64,000 nucleotides of DNA from Lachnospiraceae bacterium MD308 (GTDB lineage: Bacteria > Bacillota > Clostridia > Lachnospirales > Lachnospiraceae), in NCBI GenBank assembly GCA_000403475.2, contig KE159798.1:258960-322959 (forward strand), given 5' to 3'. Positions 19,115-27,785 of this stretch are shown here, one piece after another. A program made the position numbers and the translations under genes. How positions within the stretch are numbered: the first letter of the stretch is position 1; every line of letters starts with the position of its first letter. The notes below the pieces were generated by a model, which saw only the letters and a program-made list of their open reading frames with translations, ran no database searches and was not told the origin of the DNA.

Positions 19115-19147
19115 TAAGATTATTTGTACGAAAGGATGGACCAAAGA

Positions 19148-20902
19148 ATGGCAGAAACGAATAAAGTGATCATGCTCGGCAACGAGGCGATTGCCAGAGG
19201 AGCCTATGAGGCGGGAGTGAAAGTATCCGCAGCATATCCGGGAACACCGAGCACAGAGATCAGCGAGTATTTAGTACAGTATAAAGATTTCCTGTATTGC
19301 GAGTGGTCGCCCAATGAGAAAGTGGCGACAGAAGTGGCGGTGGGCGCCTCTCTTGCAGGTACAAGAGCTATGGCGTGCATGAAGCATGTAGGTTTCAATG
19401 TTGCGGCTGATCCCGCATACAGCGTTTCTTATATGGGCGTGAATGGAGGACTGGTCATCGTCGTTGCGGATGATCCGGGTCTTTACAGCTCTCAGAATGA
19501 ACAGGATACAAGGATGGTAGCCCGGGCGGCACAGCTTCCTGTTCTGGAGCCTTCGGACAGTTCGGAGGCGAAAGAATATATGAAGATGGCTTTTGAACTC
19601 AGTGAGAAGTTCGACCGTCCCTTTGTCTACCGTACTACTACGAGACTTGCCCATTCCCAGGGGATTGTAGAGCTTGCAGACAGGCAGGAGCTTCCTGATA
19701 AAGAGTACATAAAGAATATCCAGAAAACGGTTATGATGCCGGTCAATGCCAAGATGCGCCATGTAGAGATTGAGAAGCGCAACAACGAATTGGCGCAGGC
19801 AGCTAACGAGCTGCCGATCAATAGAGTAGAGATGAATGATACGAAGATTGGAGTTATCACCAGCGGTATTCCGTATCAGTATGTGAAAGAAGCGCTGCCG
19901 GAGGCTTCTGTGCTGAAACTTGGAATGGTGAATCCGCTGCCGAGGAAGCTGATTGAGGAGTTTGCTTCTAAAGTTGAGAAGCTCTTTATCGTAGAAGAGC
20001 TTGACCCTGTGATTGAAGAACAGGTAAGATCCTGGGGAATTCAGGTGATTGGAAAAGAGATATTTACTGTGCAGGGTGAGTACAGCGCGAATATGCTTAG
20101 AACGGCTATTTTAAAGGAAGAGTTATCTATCGCGGAGCCGGCCAAGGCACCGGGAAGACCGCCGATTTTATGTCCTGGATGTCCCCACAGGAGTGTTTAC
20201 CATGTGTTGAATAAGTTAAAACTTCACGCGGCAGGAGATATCGGGTGCTATACTCTTGGCGCGGTGGCGCCTTTAAGTGTAGTGGATACGACGATGTGCA
20301 TGGGTTCTAGTATCTCCACGCTTCATGGCATGGAAAAGGCAAAAGGGACGGCATACATCAAAGACTGGGTGGCGGTTATCGGTGATTCAACATTCCTGCA
20401 CACCGGAGTTAATTCATTGATGAATATGGTCTATAACCACGCGACAGGAACGGTTTTGATTCTTGATAACTCCACGACCGGGATGACCGGGCATCAGGAT
20501 CACGCGGCTACCGGGAAGACTCTCCAGGGAGATTCGACCTACGCTATCGATATCCCGGCGCTTTGCCATGCCATTGGCGTAAAGAATGTGGTGGAAGTCA
20601 ATGCATTTGACATCGAAACGTTAGAAAAAAACGTGAAGGAAGAGCTTAAAAAGGACGAGGTGTCGGTTATTATCACTAAGAGCCCGTGTGTGCTTTTAAG
20701 TAAGGCAAAGAAGCCGCTTTACATTGCTCATGCGGATAAATGTAAAAAATGCGGCATGTGCATGAAGCCGGGCTGTCCTGCTATGACTAAGAATGAAGAT
20801 GGAACAATACATATTGACGATACGATATGTACGGGCTGCGGTCTTTGCGATAATCTATGCAAATTTGGCGCGATTGAACTGGTAAAGGAGGGGGACAGAT
20901 AA
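19148..20902 (+). CDS. iorA: Indolepyruvate ferredoxin oxidoreductase, alpha subunit
   Basis: IorA is the thiamine diphosphate and iron-sulfur subunit that oxidatively decarboxylates aryl pyruvates to aryl-acetyl-CoA and passes electrons to ferredoxin. The 584-residue protein has the pyruvate-binding N-terminal region (SAAYPGTPSTEISEYL), a central ThDP site (DIGCYTLG and GDSTFLHTG), and two C-terminal 4Fe-4S motifs (CKKCGMCMKPGCP, CTGCGLCDNLCK). ATG 19148 is chosen because AAAGGATGG precedes it; ATGs at 19124 and 19136 lie in or ahead of that site. The stop overlaps the iorB start by one base. Confidence 0.94.
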   Translation: MAETNKVIMLGNEAIARGAYEAGVKVSAAYPGTPSTEISEYLVQYKDFLYCEWSPNEKVATEVAVGASLAGTRAMACMKHVGFNVAADPAYSVSYMGVNGGLVIVVADDPGLYSSQNEQDTRMVARAAQLPVLEPSDSSEAKEYMKMAFELSEKFDRPFVYRTTTRLAHSQGIVELADRQELPDKEYIKNIQKTVMMPVNAKMRHVEIEKRNNELAQAANELPINRVEMNDTKIGVITSGIPYQYVKEALPEASVLKLGMVNPLPRKLIEEFASKVEKLFIVEELDPVIEEQVRSWGIQVIGKEIFTVQGEYSANMLRTAILKEELSIAEPAKAPGRPPILCPGCPHRSVYHVLNKLKLHAAGDIGCYTLGAVAPLSVVDTTMCMGSSISTLHGMEKAKGTAYIKDWVAVIGDSTFLHTGVNSLMNMVYNHATGTVLILDNSTTGMTGHQDHAATGKTLQGDSTYAIDIPALCHAIGVKNVVEVNAFDIETLEKNVKEELKKDEVSVIITKSPCVLLSKAKKPLYIAHADKCKKCGMCMKPGCPAMTKNEDGTIHIDDTICTGCGLCDNLCKFGAIELVKEGDR

Positions 20903-21471
20903 TGGCAGCAAAGAATATTATGATCGTCGGTGTGGGCGGCCAGGGGACACTCCTCACCAGCAGGATTTTAGGAGGGCTGGCTACGCTGGGTGGCTATGAC
21001 GTGAAGCTATCAGAGGTACACGGCATGGCTCAACGAGGCGGAAGTGTTGTGACTTTTGTCCGTTATGGCGCGAAAGTGGCGGAGCCTATCGTAGAGGAGG
21101 GGCAGGCGGATGTGGTTATCGCTTTTGAGCGCCTTGAAGCATTAAGATACGCCCATTTCCTGAAAAAAGACGGCGCGCTTATCGTCAATGACTGGCGGAT
21201 TGACCCTATGCCGGTTGTAATCGGTGCGGCAGAGTATCCGGAAGGGATTCTTAAGACTCTTGAAAAGGAGCACAAGGTCTATGCCGTAAATGCTACAGAG
21301 GAATCAAAAAAGCTTGGCAATCCGAGAGTATTCAATCTGATTGTGCTGGGAGTTGCGGCGCAGCACATGGATTTCACTAAGGAACAGTGGTATGAAGTGA
21401 TAGAAAAGACCGTACCGCCAAAGACTGTGGAGATCAACAAGAAGGCATTTGATGTGGGATATCATCTGTAA
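20902..21471 (+). CDS. iorB: Indolepyruvate ferredoxin oxidoreductase, beta subunit
   Basis: IorB is the gamma-type 2-oxoacid oxidoreductase subunit that pairs with IorA. The 189-residue protein opens with VGVGGQGTLLTSRIL, the glycine-rich segment of the family, followed by EVHGMAQRGGSVVTFVR. It starts on the last base of the iorA stop codon, so the two subunits are translationally coupled. Together they supply aryl-acetyl-CoA, which fits the aryl-CoA ligase and ACT regulator downstream. Confidence 0.94.
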   Translation: MAAKNIMIVGVGGQGTLLTSRILGGLATLGGYDVKLSEVHGMAQRGGSVVTFVRYGAKVAEPIVEEGQADVVIAFERLEALRYAHFLKKDGALIVNDWRIDPMPVVIGAAEYPEGILKTLEKEHKVYAVNATEESKKLGNPRVFNLIVLGVAAQHMDFTKEQWYEVIEKTVPPKTVEINKKAFDVGYHL

Positions 21472-21494
21472 ACAGGAAAGGAAGGAATTAAGAC

Positions 21495-22826
21495 ATGGCA
21501 AAAGTGAAATTGGCTGATTGGAAGGAGCAGATCAGAACTCCTGAGATTGAGTGCATGAGCAGGGATGAGATGGCTGCACTCCAGAGTGAGAGACTGGTAA
21601 AACAGGTAAAAAATGTATATGAAAATGTTGAGTTCTACAGAAAGAAGATGGATGCTCTGGGTGTGCTGCCGGGAGATATCAAAGGTATTGAGGATATCGG
21701 AAAGCTTCCCTTTACGACGAAAGAGGATTTGAGAGATAACTATCCGTTTGGCCTTCTGGCAGTTCCGCAGAATAAGATTGCCAGAGTTCAGGGGACTTCC
21801 GGCACGACTGGCAAGATTACGCTGGCATCTTATACTCAGAAGGACGTTGATGTGTGGGGAGAATGTGTGGCAAGAGGACTTACAATGGCAGGTCTTTCTG
21901 CTGCGGACCGGATTCATGTGTGTTACGGTTACGGACTATTTACAGGAGGAATGGGTCTGGATCTTGGCACTCAGGCCCTCGGCGCTATGGCGATTCCTAT
22001 GTCCTCCGGAAACACGAAGCGTCAGCTTATGTGTATGGAGGACTTTGGGGCGACAGCATTCGCATGTACGCCGTCCTATGCGCTGTATCTTGCAGAGGCG
22101 GCAGAGGAAGCAGGGGTTGTGGACCGTCTTCAGATTAGAGCGAGTATCAACGGTGCAGAGCCGTGGACAGAGGAGATGCGAAAGAAGATTGAGAGCATCT
22201 TAAACATCAATAGTTTTGACATCTACGGGCTTTGTGAGATTACTGGCCCGGGTGTGGCTATGGATTGTATTCATCATAAAGGTCTTCATGTATACGAGGA
22301 TTATTTCTATCCGGAGCTTCTTAATCCGGCTGACCAGAGTGCATGTGCAGACGGGGAGACGGGAGAGCTTGTATTTACCACCCTCGCCAAAGAAGGCATG
22401 CCGCTGATTCGTTATCGGACAAAGGATTTGACCAGCATTGAACATGGTACTTGCGAGTGTGGAAGAACTTTGCCGAGGATACAGAAGTTCACCGGACGTA
22501 CCGATGATATGAAGGTTATTCGCGGCGTGAATGTATTCCCGACGCAGGTTGAGACTGCACTTCTGTCTATGGGCGGCGGAGTTGCACCGCATTATATGAT
22601 GATCGTGGACCGTGAGAATAATCTGGATGTTCTTACTGTTATGGTAGAAGTGGACGAGAAATATTTCTCCGACGAGATTCGTAAGCTGGATCAGTTGAAA
22701 GCGAGAGTGGGCGCGGTTCTTAAACAGGCCCTCGGAGTATCGGTAAGAGTGAAGCTTGTTGAGCCAAAGACAATCCAGAGAAGCGAAGGGAAAGCGAAAC
22801 GTGTCATTGATAACAGAGAGTTATAG
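21495..22826 (+). CDS. paaK: Phenylacetate-CoA ligase
   Basis: PaaK activates phenylacetate and related aryl acetates with CoA and ATP; in reverse it can conserve the thioester as ATP. The 443-residue size is right for the short adenylate-forming family. The phosphate loop is QGTSGTTGK near residue 99, and the hinge region GRTDDMKVIRGVNVFP near 335 with the C-terminal swivel domain is visible. GGAAAGGAAGG precedes the ATG. Paired with iorAB this gene suggests that aromatic amino acids are fermented to aryl acetates through aryl-acetyl-CoA; that direction is inferred from context. Confidence 0.93.
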   Translation: MAKVKLADWKEQIRTPEIECMSRDEMAALQSERLVKQVKNVYENVEFYRKKMDALGVLPGDIKGIEDIGKLPFTTKEDLRDNYPFGLLAVPQNKIARVQGTSGTTGKITLASYTQKDVDVWGECVARGLTMAGLSAADRIHVCYGYGLFTGGMGLDLGTQALGAMAIPMSSGNTKRQLMCMEDFGATAFACTPSYALYLAEAAEEAGVVDRLQIRASINGAEPWTEEMRKKIESILNINSFDIYGLCEITGPGVAMDCIHHKGLHVYEDYFYPELLNPADQSACADGETGELVFTTLAKEGMPLIRYRTKDLTSIEHGTCECGRTLPRIQKFTGRTDDMKVIRGVNVFPTQVETALLSMGGGVAPHYMMIVDRENNLDVLTVMVEVDEKYFSDEIRKLDQLKARVGAVLKQALGVSVRVKLVEPKTIQRSEGKAKRVIDNREL

Positions 22827-22852
22827 AAAAGGTTGGAAAAAGGAGGATAACC

Positions 22853-23296
22853 ATGAGTGTAAGTAATACGATACAGCAATTATCAGTATTTTTGGAAAAC
22901 AGAGAAGGACGTCTTGACGAGGTGCTGAAGGTGCTTTCCTTGGCAGAGGTAAATATTGTTGCACTTAGCCTGGCAGATACGTCCGATTATGGGATGCTTC
23001 GCATGATTGTGTCGGACCCTGATAAGGGGCGTTCTGCTCTCAAGGAAGCGGGTATTACAGCGATGCTTACGGAAGTGGTTGCGCTTAGAGTTCCCCACGC
23101 TACAGGGTCTTTGTGCAAGGCAATGCACCAGATTGTAAAAGGGGAGGTCAATGTAGAATACATGTATGCATTTGCTAATGGAAGCGATGCGGCGGCGGTA
23201 CTTAAGAGTGATGATGCGGCAAGAGTAGTTGACATTCTGAAAGGAAGCGGTTTTGACGTGTATTCGGCAGATGAAGCATACCGCGCAAATCAATAA
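22853..23296 (+). CDS. ACT domain-containing protein
   Basis: A 147-residue protein formed by two ACT-type repeats (about 8-75 and 75-143), small ligand-binding modules that usually sense amino acids. The N-terminal IQQLSVFLENREGRLDEVLKV is the classic first strand and helix. Such tandem ACT proteins regularly follow paaK and ior genes in anaerobes, and here the gene starts 26 bases after paaK with AAAGGAGG. It probably senses an aromatic amino acid or aryl acid and adjusts the operon's enzymes. That role is inferred. Confidence 0.88.
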   Translation: MSVSNTIQQLSVFLENREGRLDEVLKVLSLAEVNIVALSLADTSDYGMLRMIVSDPDKGRSALKEAGITAMLTEVVALRVPHATGSLCKAMHQIVKGEVNVEYMYAFANGSDAAAVLKSDDAARVVDILKGSGFDVYSADEAYRANQ

Positions 23297-23297
23297 A

Positions 23298-24044
23298 ATG
23301 AGTGATTCGGTAAAAAAGATGATAAATCAGCAGGAAGTGATGCAAAAAATAAGAAACGGGGAGGAACTCTATGCGGTGATGTCCCCGTGTACGCGTATGC
23401 CTTTTGTTTATTGTAACCCGGAGACTTATGACGATGAAGTGTTTATCTATTTTGATAAGGATGGTGCGAATAAGGGAGCGAGGTGGCTCCTTGAGGGGAA
23501 GAACCCCATTCAGCTTGCCAGTATAGACAAGAACAGCCGTCTGGATTTTTTTACAAGCCTGTTTCCTATGGGAGTAAATGCTGTTTCAGTAGATAAAGGA
23601 CTTATGTATGAGACAGGCTTTCAGTTAGAACATCTGGTCCGCAGGCATGATGCAGAGCAGACGCCTGAGGGAAAGGTGCGTATAGAGAACCCTGAACTTC
23701 ATCTGACTTCCCTTTATTTTGCACAGGAATTCAGGAAAAATATGGGTGCAAAAACAGAATTGCCAGAGGAATTGAAAGAACTGAATGAGGAGATGGTTGT
23801 ACATTTCTGTAAGGGAAAATATATTATTGCGGTTGAAGAGGAAAAAGGGTTTCCGATGCTTCAGAAGAACAAAGAAGTTTATCAGCCGGTTTTTACAGAC
23901 ATTCGTGAGTTCTGGAAATTCAACCGGGAAAAAAAGTATGGCATGGTGGTGGTAGAATATGACAAGATCAGGAATATTTTTACGCCAGAAACAAAAGGGG
24001 TAGTATTAAATCCATTTGGAGTAGATATCATATTAAAGATTTAG
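23298..24044 (+). CDS. SseB-like family protein
   Basis: A 248-residue soluble protein. The N-terminal part (EELYAVMSPCTRMPFVYCNPETYDDEVFIYFD) has the pattern of the SseB N-terminal domain, a fold of unclear function in many Clostridia. A second, weaker copy may follow after residue 120. ATG 23298 is chosen since it comes one base after the upstream stop; the longer frame would overlap the ACT gene by 44 bases. The gene ends just before a strong terminator, so it is the last member of the ior operon. Confidence 0.7.
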   Translation: MSDSVKKMINQQEVMQKIRNGEELYAVMSPCTRMPFVYCNPETYDDEVFIYFDKDGANKGARWLLEGKNPIQLASIDKNSRLDFFTSLFPMGVNAVSVDKGLMYETGFQLEHLVRRHDAEQTPEGKVRIENPELHLTSLYFAQEFRKNMGAKTELPEELKELNEEMVVHFCKGKYIIAVEEEKGFPMLQKNKEVYQPVFTDIREFWKFNREKKYGMVVVEYDKIRNIFTPETKGVVLNPFGVDIILKI

Positions 24045-24049
24045 ATGAA

Positions 24050-24086
24050 AAAAAGATGCGGCATGAATTATCTGCTGCATCTTTTT
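24050..24086 (+). terminator. Terminator of the ior-paaK operon
   Basis: Arms of 14 bases (AAAAAGATGCGGCA and TGCTGCATCTTTTT) pair with a single mismatch around a nine-base loop. The A-rich left arm and T-rich right arm make it usable in both directions, and it lies between converging genes. Confidence 0.85.
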
Positions 24087-24176
24087 GTGAAATCTCATTT
24101 TGTGTATTGCTTTTTAATATTAAAAATACCATATAAAAAAAAGGTACATCGCAATTTTGATTTACATTCTGTAGGT

Positions 24177-24374
24177 TTAAAGCTTTGTTACGTTAACTGC
24201 CTGTGGTCCCTTAGCACCTTCTGTAACATCATACTCTACTGCCTGTCCCTCCTCCAGGGACTTGAAGCCTTCCATATTAAGTCCTGAGTAATGTACGAAT
24301 ACATCATTCCCAGCTTCGTCAGAAATGAAGCCGTATCCTTTTTGGTTGTTAAACCATTTAACTGTACCTTTCAT
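24177..24374 (-). CDS. Cold-shock protein, CspA family
   Basis: A 65-residue single-domain OB-fold RNA chaperone. Both RNA-binding motifs are intact: RNP1 as KGYGFISDE and RNP2 as DVFVHYS. The length and the start [13 protein letters not shown] are standard for CspA/CspB proteins that bind single-stranded RNA and melt structure at low temperature. TATGGAGGT lies before the ATG. It is transcribed from a clear promoter with a leader of about 57 bases that contains an inverted repeat, as is usual for cold-shock genes. Confidence 0.95.
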   Translation of the reverse strand: MKGTVKWFNNQKGYGFISDEAGNDVFVHYSGLNMEGFKSLEEGQAVEYDVTEGAKGPQAVNVTKL

Positions 24375-24437
24375 TACGATACCTCCATAAAAAATTAATC
24401 ATGTGTCACATGTTTTGTGTGCAAATGACACTCCGTC

Positions 24438-24466
24438 AGATTACCATAAACTGAATGAAAAGTCAA
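24438..24466 (-). promoter_or_regulatory. Promoter of the cold-shock gene
   Basis: On the reverse strand TTGACT and TAATCT are separated by 17 bases. The predicted transcript starts near 24431. Its leader contains the inverted repeat GTGTCA / TGACAC (bases about 24402-24432). Confidence 0.7.
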
Positions 24467-24508
24467 TGGATTTATGGATATTTTTGATGTGTTGTGAGCC
24501 GGAATTGC

Positions 24509-24542
24509 TTGACGAAAGGGCTGGAAAAGTGTAAAGTATAAT
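24509..24542 (+). promoter_or_regulatory. Possible promoter of ptsI
   Basis: TTGACG lies 17 bases before TAAAGT and 22 bases before a perfect TATAAT at 24537-24542. Either minus-ten could be used, so the exact promoter is not fixed. Confidence 0.4.
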
Positions 24543-24570
24543 TGGTATTAAACAGTAAAGGAAGTGCACT

Positions 24571-26178
24571 ATGATCACACTGACCGGGAAAAAAGTTTCC
24601 GAGGGTATTGCCATCGGAAAACTATCATTTTATAAAAGAGATATAAAGGAAGTACGTCATATCTATGTAAAAGATGTAGAGAAAGAGATTTCGCGGCTTC
24701 AGAAAGCAAAAGAAAGGGCATTGTTCGAGCTCCAGGAATTGTATGAGATCTCTATTCGGGAAGTTGGAAAAGCGAATGCGGCTATTTTTGAAATGCAGCA
24801 GGATATATTGGATGATGACAGACTGTGGAACAGGATTACCAGCATTATTCTGGATGAGAAACTGAATGCCGAATATGCCGTAAAAACAGCGACAGAAGAG
24901 TATTTGAAAGAATTTAGGGACAGAGGAAATGAACCGGATGTGCGTGATGCGGCGATTCGTATGATACGGATTCTTTCAAGAAGCTGGAAAGATAAATTAT
25001 ATGTAGATGAACCGTTTATTATGGCTGCCGGAGATTTGTATCCGAGTGAGGCCGTACAGCTTGATAAGGAGAGAGTGCTGGGATTTGTCACAAAATACGG
25101 GACAGTTAATTCTCACACAGCGATTATTGCCCGCACAAAAGGAATACCTTCAGTAATCGGACTCGGAGAATCGTTAAAAGCAGAGTACGAAGGGAAGATG
25201 ATTATTGTAGACGGCTATGAGGGCAGAATATACATTGAGCCGGATTATACGCTGCTTACAAGGATGAAGCGAAGACAGGACGAGAATAAAGTACATATTA
25301 CGAATCTGGAAAGATTAAAGGGGAAAGAGAATATTACACAGAGTGGACAAAAGATTGATATCTGTGCGAATATCGGGATGCGGGAGGACATCGAGCGGGT
25401 GATCAGAAGTGATGCCGGAGGTGTCGGCCTGTTCCGAAGCGAGTTCCTTTTTATGGAGAATGGAAATAAAGCACCGACGGAGGAGCAGCAGTTTCAGGCA
25501 TATAAGCTCGCGGCGGAATCTATGGGCATGAATAGAGTTGTTATCCGTACTGCCGATTTAGGAGGAGATAAAAGGGCAGATTTCCTGGAAATGGAAAAGG
25601 AGCACAATCCGGCCATGGGACTTCGGGGAATCCGTATGTCTCTTGAGAAAGAGGAGATGTTCAAGACGCAGCTTCGGGCTATCCTCAGAGCTTCCATTTA
25701 TGGAAATGTGCAGGTGATGTTTCCGATGATAACGACTGTGGAGGAGGTAATAAAGGCAAAAGAATACCTTGAAATTGTAAAACAAGAGCTGAAAGCGGAA
25801 AAAGCATTCTTTGATGAGAATATTAAGGTGGGTGTCATGATAGAGACACCGGCGGCGGTTATGCTTAGCGGGGAATTGGCGCGTGAGGTGGATTTCTTTA
25901 GTATCGGAACAAATGACCTGACGCAGTTTACTCTTGGCATGGATCGGACGAATCAATCGGTTATGAGTCATTATGATACAAAGCATCCGGCATTGCTTAA
26001 AATGATACGAATTGTCACGAATAATGTTCATTTGGAAGGTAAGACTATCAGCGTGTGCGGGGATTTGGCGGCAGATTTGTCTATGACAGAATTTTTTGTC
26101 CAGATTGGAGTAGATGAGTTGTCAGTCGCCCCGGACCAGGTGTTGGGCCTTAGAAAGAAAATCAGGGAAATTCAATAG
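24571..26178 (+). CDS. ptsI: Phosphoenolpyruvate-protein phosphotransferase (Enzyme I)
   Basis: Enzyme I of the sugar phosphotransferase system takes a phosphate from phosphoenolpyruvate and passes it to HPr. The 535-residue protein has the N-terminal HPr-binding and phosphohistidine domain with the active His in NSHTAIIARTKGIPSV (residue about 182), and the C-terminal TIM barrel with GGVGLFRSEFLFM and SIGTNDLTQFTLGMDR. No ptsH gene is adjacent, so HPr must be encoded elsewhere. The small DUF975 gene follows by 21 bases. Confidence 0.95.
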   Translation: MITLTGKKVSEGIAIGKLSFYKRDIKEVRHIYVKDVEKEISRLQKAKERALFELQELYEISIREVGKANAAIFEMQQDILDDDRLWNRITSIILDEKLNAEYAVKTATEEYLKEFRDRGNEPDVRDAAIRMIRILSRSWKDKLYVDEPFIMAAGDLYPSEAVQLDKERVLGFVTKYGTVNSHTAIIARTKGIPSVIGLGESLKAEYEGKMIIVDGYEGRIYIEPDYTLLTRMKRRQDENKVHITNLERLKGKENITQSGQKIDICANIGMREDIERVIRSDAGGVGLFRSEFLFMENGNKAPTEEQQFQAYKLAAESMGMNRVVIRTADLGGDKRADFLEMEKEHNPAMGLRGIRMSLEKEEMFKTQLRAILRASIYGNVQVMFPMITTVEEVIKAKEYLEIVKQELKAEKAFFDENIKVGVMIETPAAVMLSGELAREVDFFSIGTNDLTQFTLGMDRTNQSVMSHYDTKHPALLKMIRIVTNNVHLEGKTISVCGDLAADLSMTEFFVQIGVDELSVAPDQVLGLRKKIREIQ

Positions 26179-26199
26179 ATTGAGACATGGAGGAAGATT

Positions 26200-26928
26200 A
26201 TGTGGACGAGAGGACAATTAAAAAGTAATGCAAGAATTAGTATGAAGAGAAATTATTGGAGCTGTGTGGCAGTTGCGTTTATTATGTCTATATTGGAAGG
26301 TGCCGGTGCTATAGGGGGAGCGAGGAACGGCTCTCAGAGCGCCATATCGGAAGATGGACACAGTTTTGAAAGCTATCATAGTATGGAAATCGCTGTTCCG
26401 GCTGTGGCAACTGCTATAATCGCTATAGTTGCAGTGCTGCTTGTATTTGGGATATTGCTGAATATCTTCATAGGAAATGTTCTGCGTATCGGCGCAAATA
26501 AATTCTTTGTCCAGAATCGGACGGAGATAGTGCGGACCGGGACGATATTCGACGGCTTCCGTTCCGGACATTATGGGAATCTTGTTCTTACTATGTTTCT
26601 GAAGGATCTGTATGTTACTTTGTGGACACTTGTACTTATTATTCCGGGAATCATCAAAGAGCTGGAATATATGATGGTGCCGTATATCCTTGCGGAAAAT
26701 CCCGGGATGGGGCAAAGAGAAGCTTTTGAAATCAGCAGGCGGATGATGGATGGAGAAAAATGGAATGCTTTTGTACTTCAACTTTCATTTATTGGCTGGT
26801 ATCTGCTGTCAGGGGTTACTTGCGGAATCGTGGGAATCTTTTATGTGAATCCGTATGTGGAAGCAACGATGGCAGAGCTTTACGCGTATAATAAAGGAAA
26901 AGCTTTTCATGAGGGGTATATCCATTAG
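26200..26928 (+). CDS. DUF975 family integral membrane protein
   Basis: A 242-residue protein with about five membrane segments. The N-terminal LKSNARISMKRNYWSCVAVAF, the central FVQNRTEIVRTGTIFDGFRS and the loop EDNPGMGQREAFEISRRMMDGEKW-like segment near residues 160-185 are the recognised DUF975 pattern. The family's function is unknown; members lie next to diverse genes. It probably shares the ptsI transcript, though nothing indicates a link to sugar uptake. Confidence 0.85.
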   Translation: MWTRGQLKSNARISMKRNYWSCVAVAFIMSILEGAGAIGGARNGSQSAISEDGHSFESYHSMEIAVPAVATAIIAIVAVLLVFGILLNIFIGNVLRIGANKFFVQNRTEIVRTGTIFDGFRSGHYGNLVLTMFLKDLYVTLWTLVLIIPGIIKELEYMMVPYILAENPGMGQREAFEISRRMMDGEKWNAFVLQLSFIGWYLLSGVTCGIVGIFYVNPYVEATMAELYAYNKGKAFHEGYIH

Positions 26929-26995
26929 GAAGATTTAAGAAATGTGTGAATAATGATTTATATTTAAAGAAAATAAAGAATTTTTGAAAAATACC

Positions 26996-27024
26996 TTACA
27001 TTTAGTGGATTTGTGTGATATAAT
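26996..27024 (+). promoter_or_regulatory. Promoter of the carD-like gene
   Basis: TTACAT and a perfect TATAAT are 17 bases apart, with TGTGA before the minus-ten. The transcript would begin near 27031 and carry a leader of about 200 bases before the CarD start codon. Confidence 0.7.
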
Positions 27025-27086
27025 GCAAGATAGAAAGGATTATGTCGGCAAATGAAGAACTTCATAGATGATATACCAGATGCAGC

Positions 27087-27129
27087 TGGCGTACGATCTA
27101 TAAGCGAAATATGCTTAGATTGTGCGCCA
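27087..27129 (+). promoter_or_regulatory. Long leader hairpin upstream of the carD-like gene
   Basis: TGGCG at the left pairs with CGCCA at the right, and ATCTA/AAGC pairs with GCTT/AGAT inside, giving an interrupted stem of about 16 pairs with a GAAATAT loop. No T run follows, so it is not a terminator. The stretch from 26929 to 27230 otherwise holds only the promoter and a possible 29-codon ORF at 27052-27141. Confidence 0.45.
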
Positions 27130-27230
27130 TTTCTACTATAGAGAAGGTGTCCGGCAGATTCCTTTTATGAATAAATGGGGGATGTCAAGTAGGAAGCAGG
27201 AAAACGTCAGTGAATGAACAGGAGGTAAAT

Positions 27231-27731
27231 ATGTTCAAAATTGGTGATCAAGTAGTACACTATAAAGAAGGCGTCTGTGAAGTGATGAATATTGGCAGGC
27301 TAGATATTAGATGCTCTGACAGGAAGAAGGAATACTATACATTAAAACCTTTATATAATGCAGGAGGAATCCTTTATATGCCGGTGGATGGAGAGGAGAA
27401 ACAACTGCGGAGAGTAATATCGCAGCATGAAGCAAAAGAATTAATTGATGATATGCCCAACATTGATATTTTAAATGTAAGTGATGAGAAGCGCAGAGAG
27501 GTTATGTATAAGGAAGCCTTGTTTAAAAATCAGTGCAGGTCGTGGGTTGCGCTGATGAAGACATCGTATATCAGAAAGCAGGAGCGGATAGCGGTCGGAA
27601 AGAAGGTCATTAATGTAGATGACAGGTATTTGAGCAGTGCAGAGAAGTTTTTGTACGGAGAGCTTGCAGTTGCGTTGGACATGCCAAAAGAAGAGGTGCG
27701 ACAGTACATTGCAGAAAAGATGGAACCTTAA
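27231..27731 (+). CDS. CarD family transcriptional regulator
   Basis: A 166-residue protein with the CarD/TRCF RNA-polymerase interaction domain at the N-terminus (MFKIGDQVVHYKEGVCEV, KKEYYTLKPLY, LYMPVD) and a helical C-terminal part that binds DNA in relatives. CarD proteins bind the polymerase beta subunit and alter promoter opening. ATG 27231 is chosen because AGGAGG lies five bases upstream; the in-frame ATG at 27210 is inside the leader. The gene has its own promoter, a structured leader and a terminator. Confidence 0.9.
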   Translation: MFKIGDQVVHYKEGVCEVMNIGRLDIRCSDRKKEYYTLKPLYNAGGILYMPVDGEEKQLRRVISQHEAKELIDDMPNIDILNVSDEKRREVMYKEALFKNQCRSWVALMKTSYIRKQERIAVGKKVINVDDRYLSSAEKFLYGELAVALDMPKEEVRQYIAEKMEP

Positions 27732-27734
27732 GAG

Positions 27735-27774
27735 AAAAGTGCTTTGGCGGCGGGGAGCGACCAGAGCACTTTTT
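27735..27774. terminator. Bidirectional terminator between the CarD gene and the tail-anchored protein gene
   Basis: AAAAGTGCT and AGCACTTTTT form the stem around a 21-base loop. The A run on the left and T run on the right would serve both converging transcripts. Confidence 0.8.
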
Positions 27775-27785
27775 ATATAAATATT

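Noticed and set aside
24045-24287. Plus-strand ORF of 80 codons after the SseB-like gene.
   Set aside because: It begins inside the terminator and runs antisense through the cold-shock gene; it has no ribosome binding site.
27167-27217. 16-codon ORF whose end overlaps the CarD ribosome binding site.
   Set aside because: No ribosome binding site lies upstream; the coupling with the CarD start is likely chance in a purine-rich leader.
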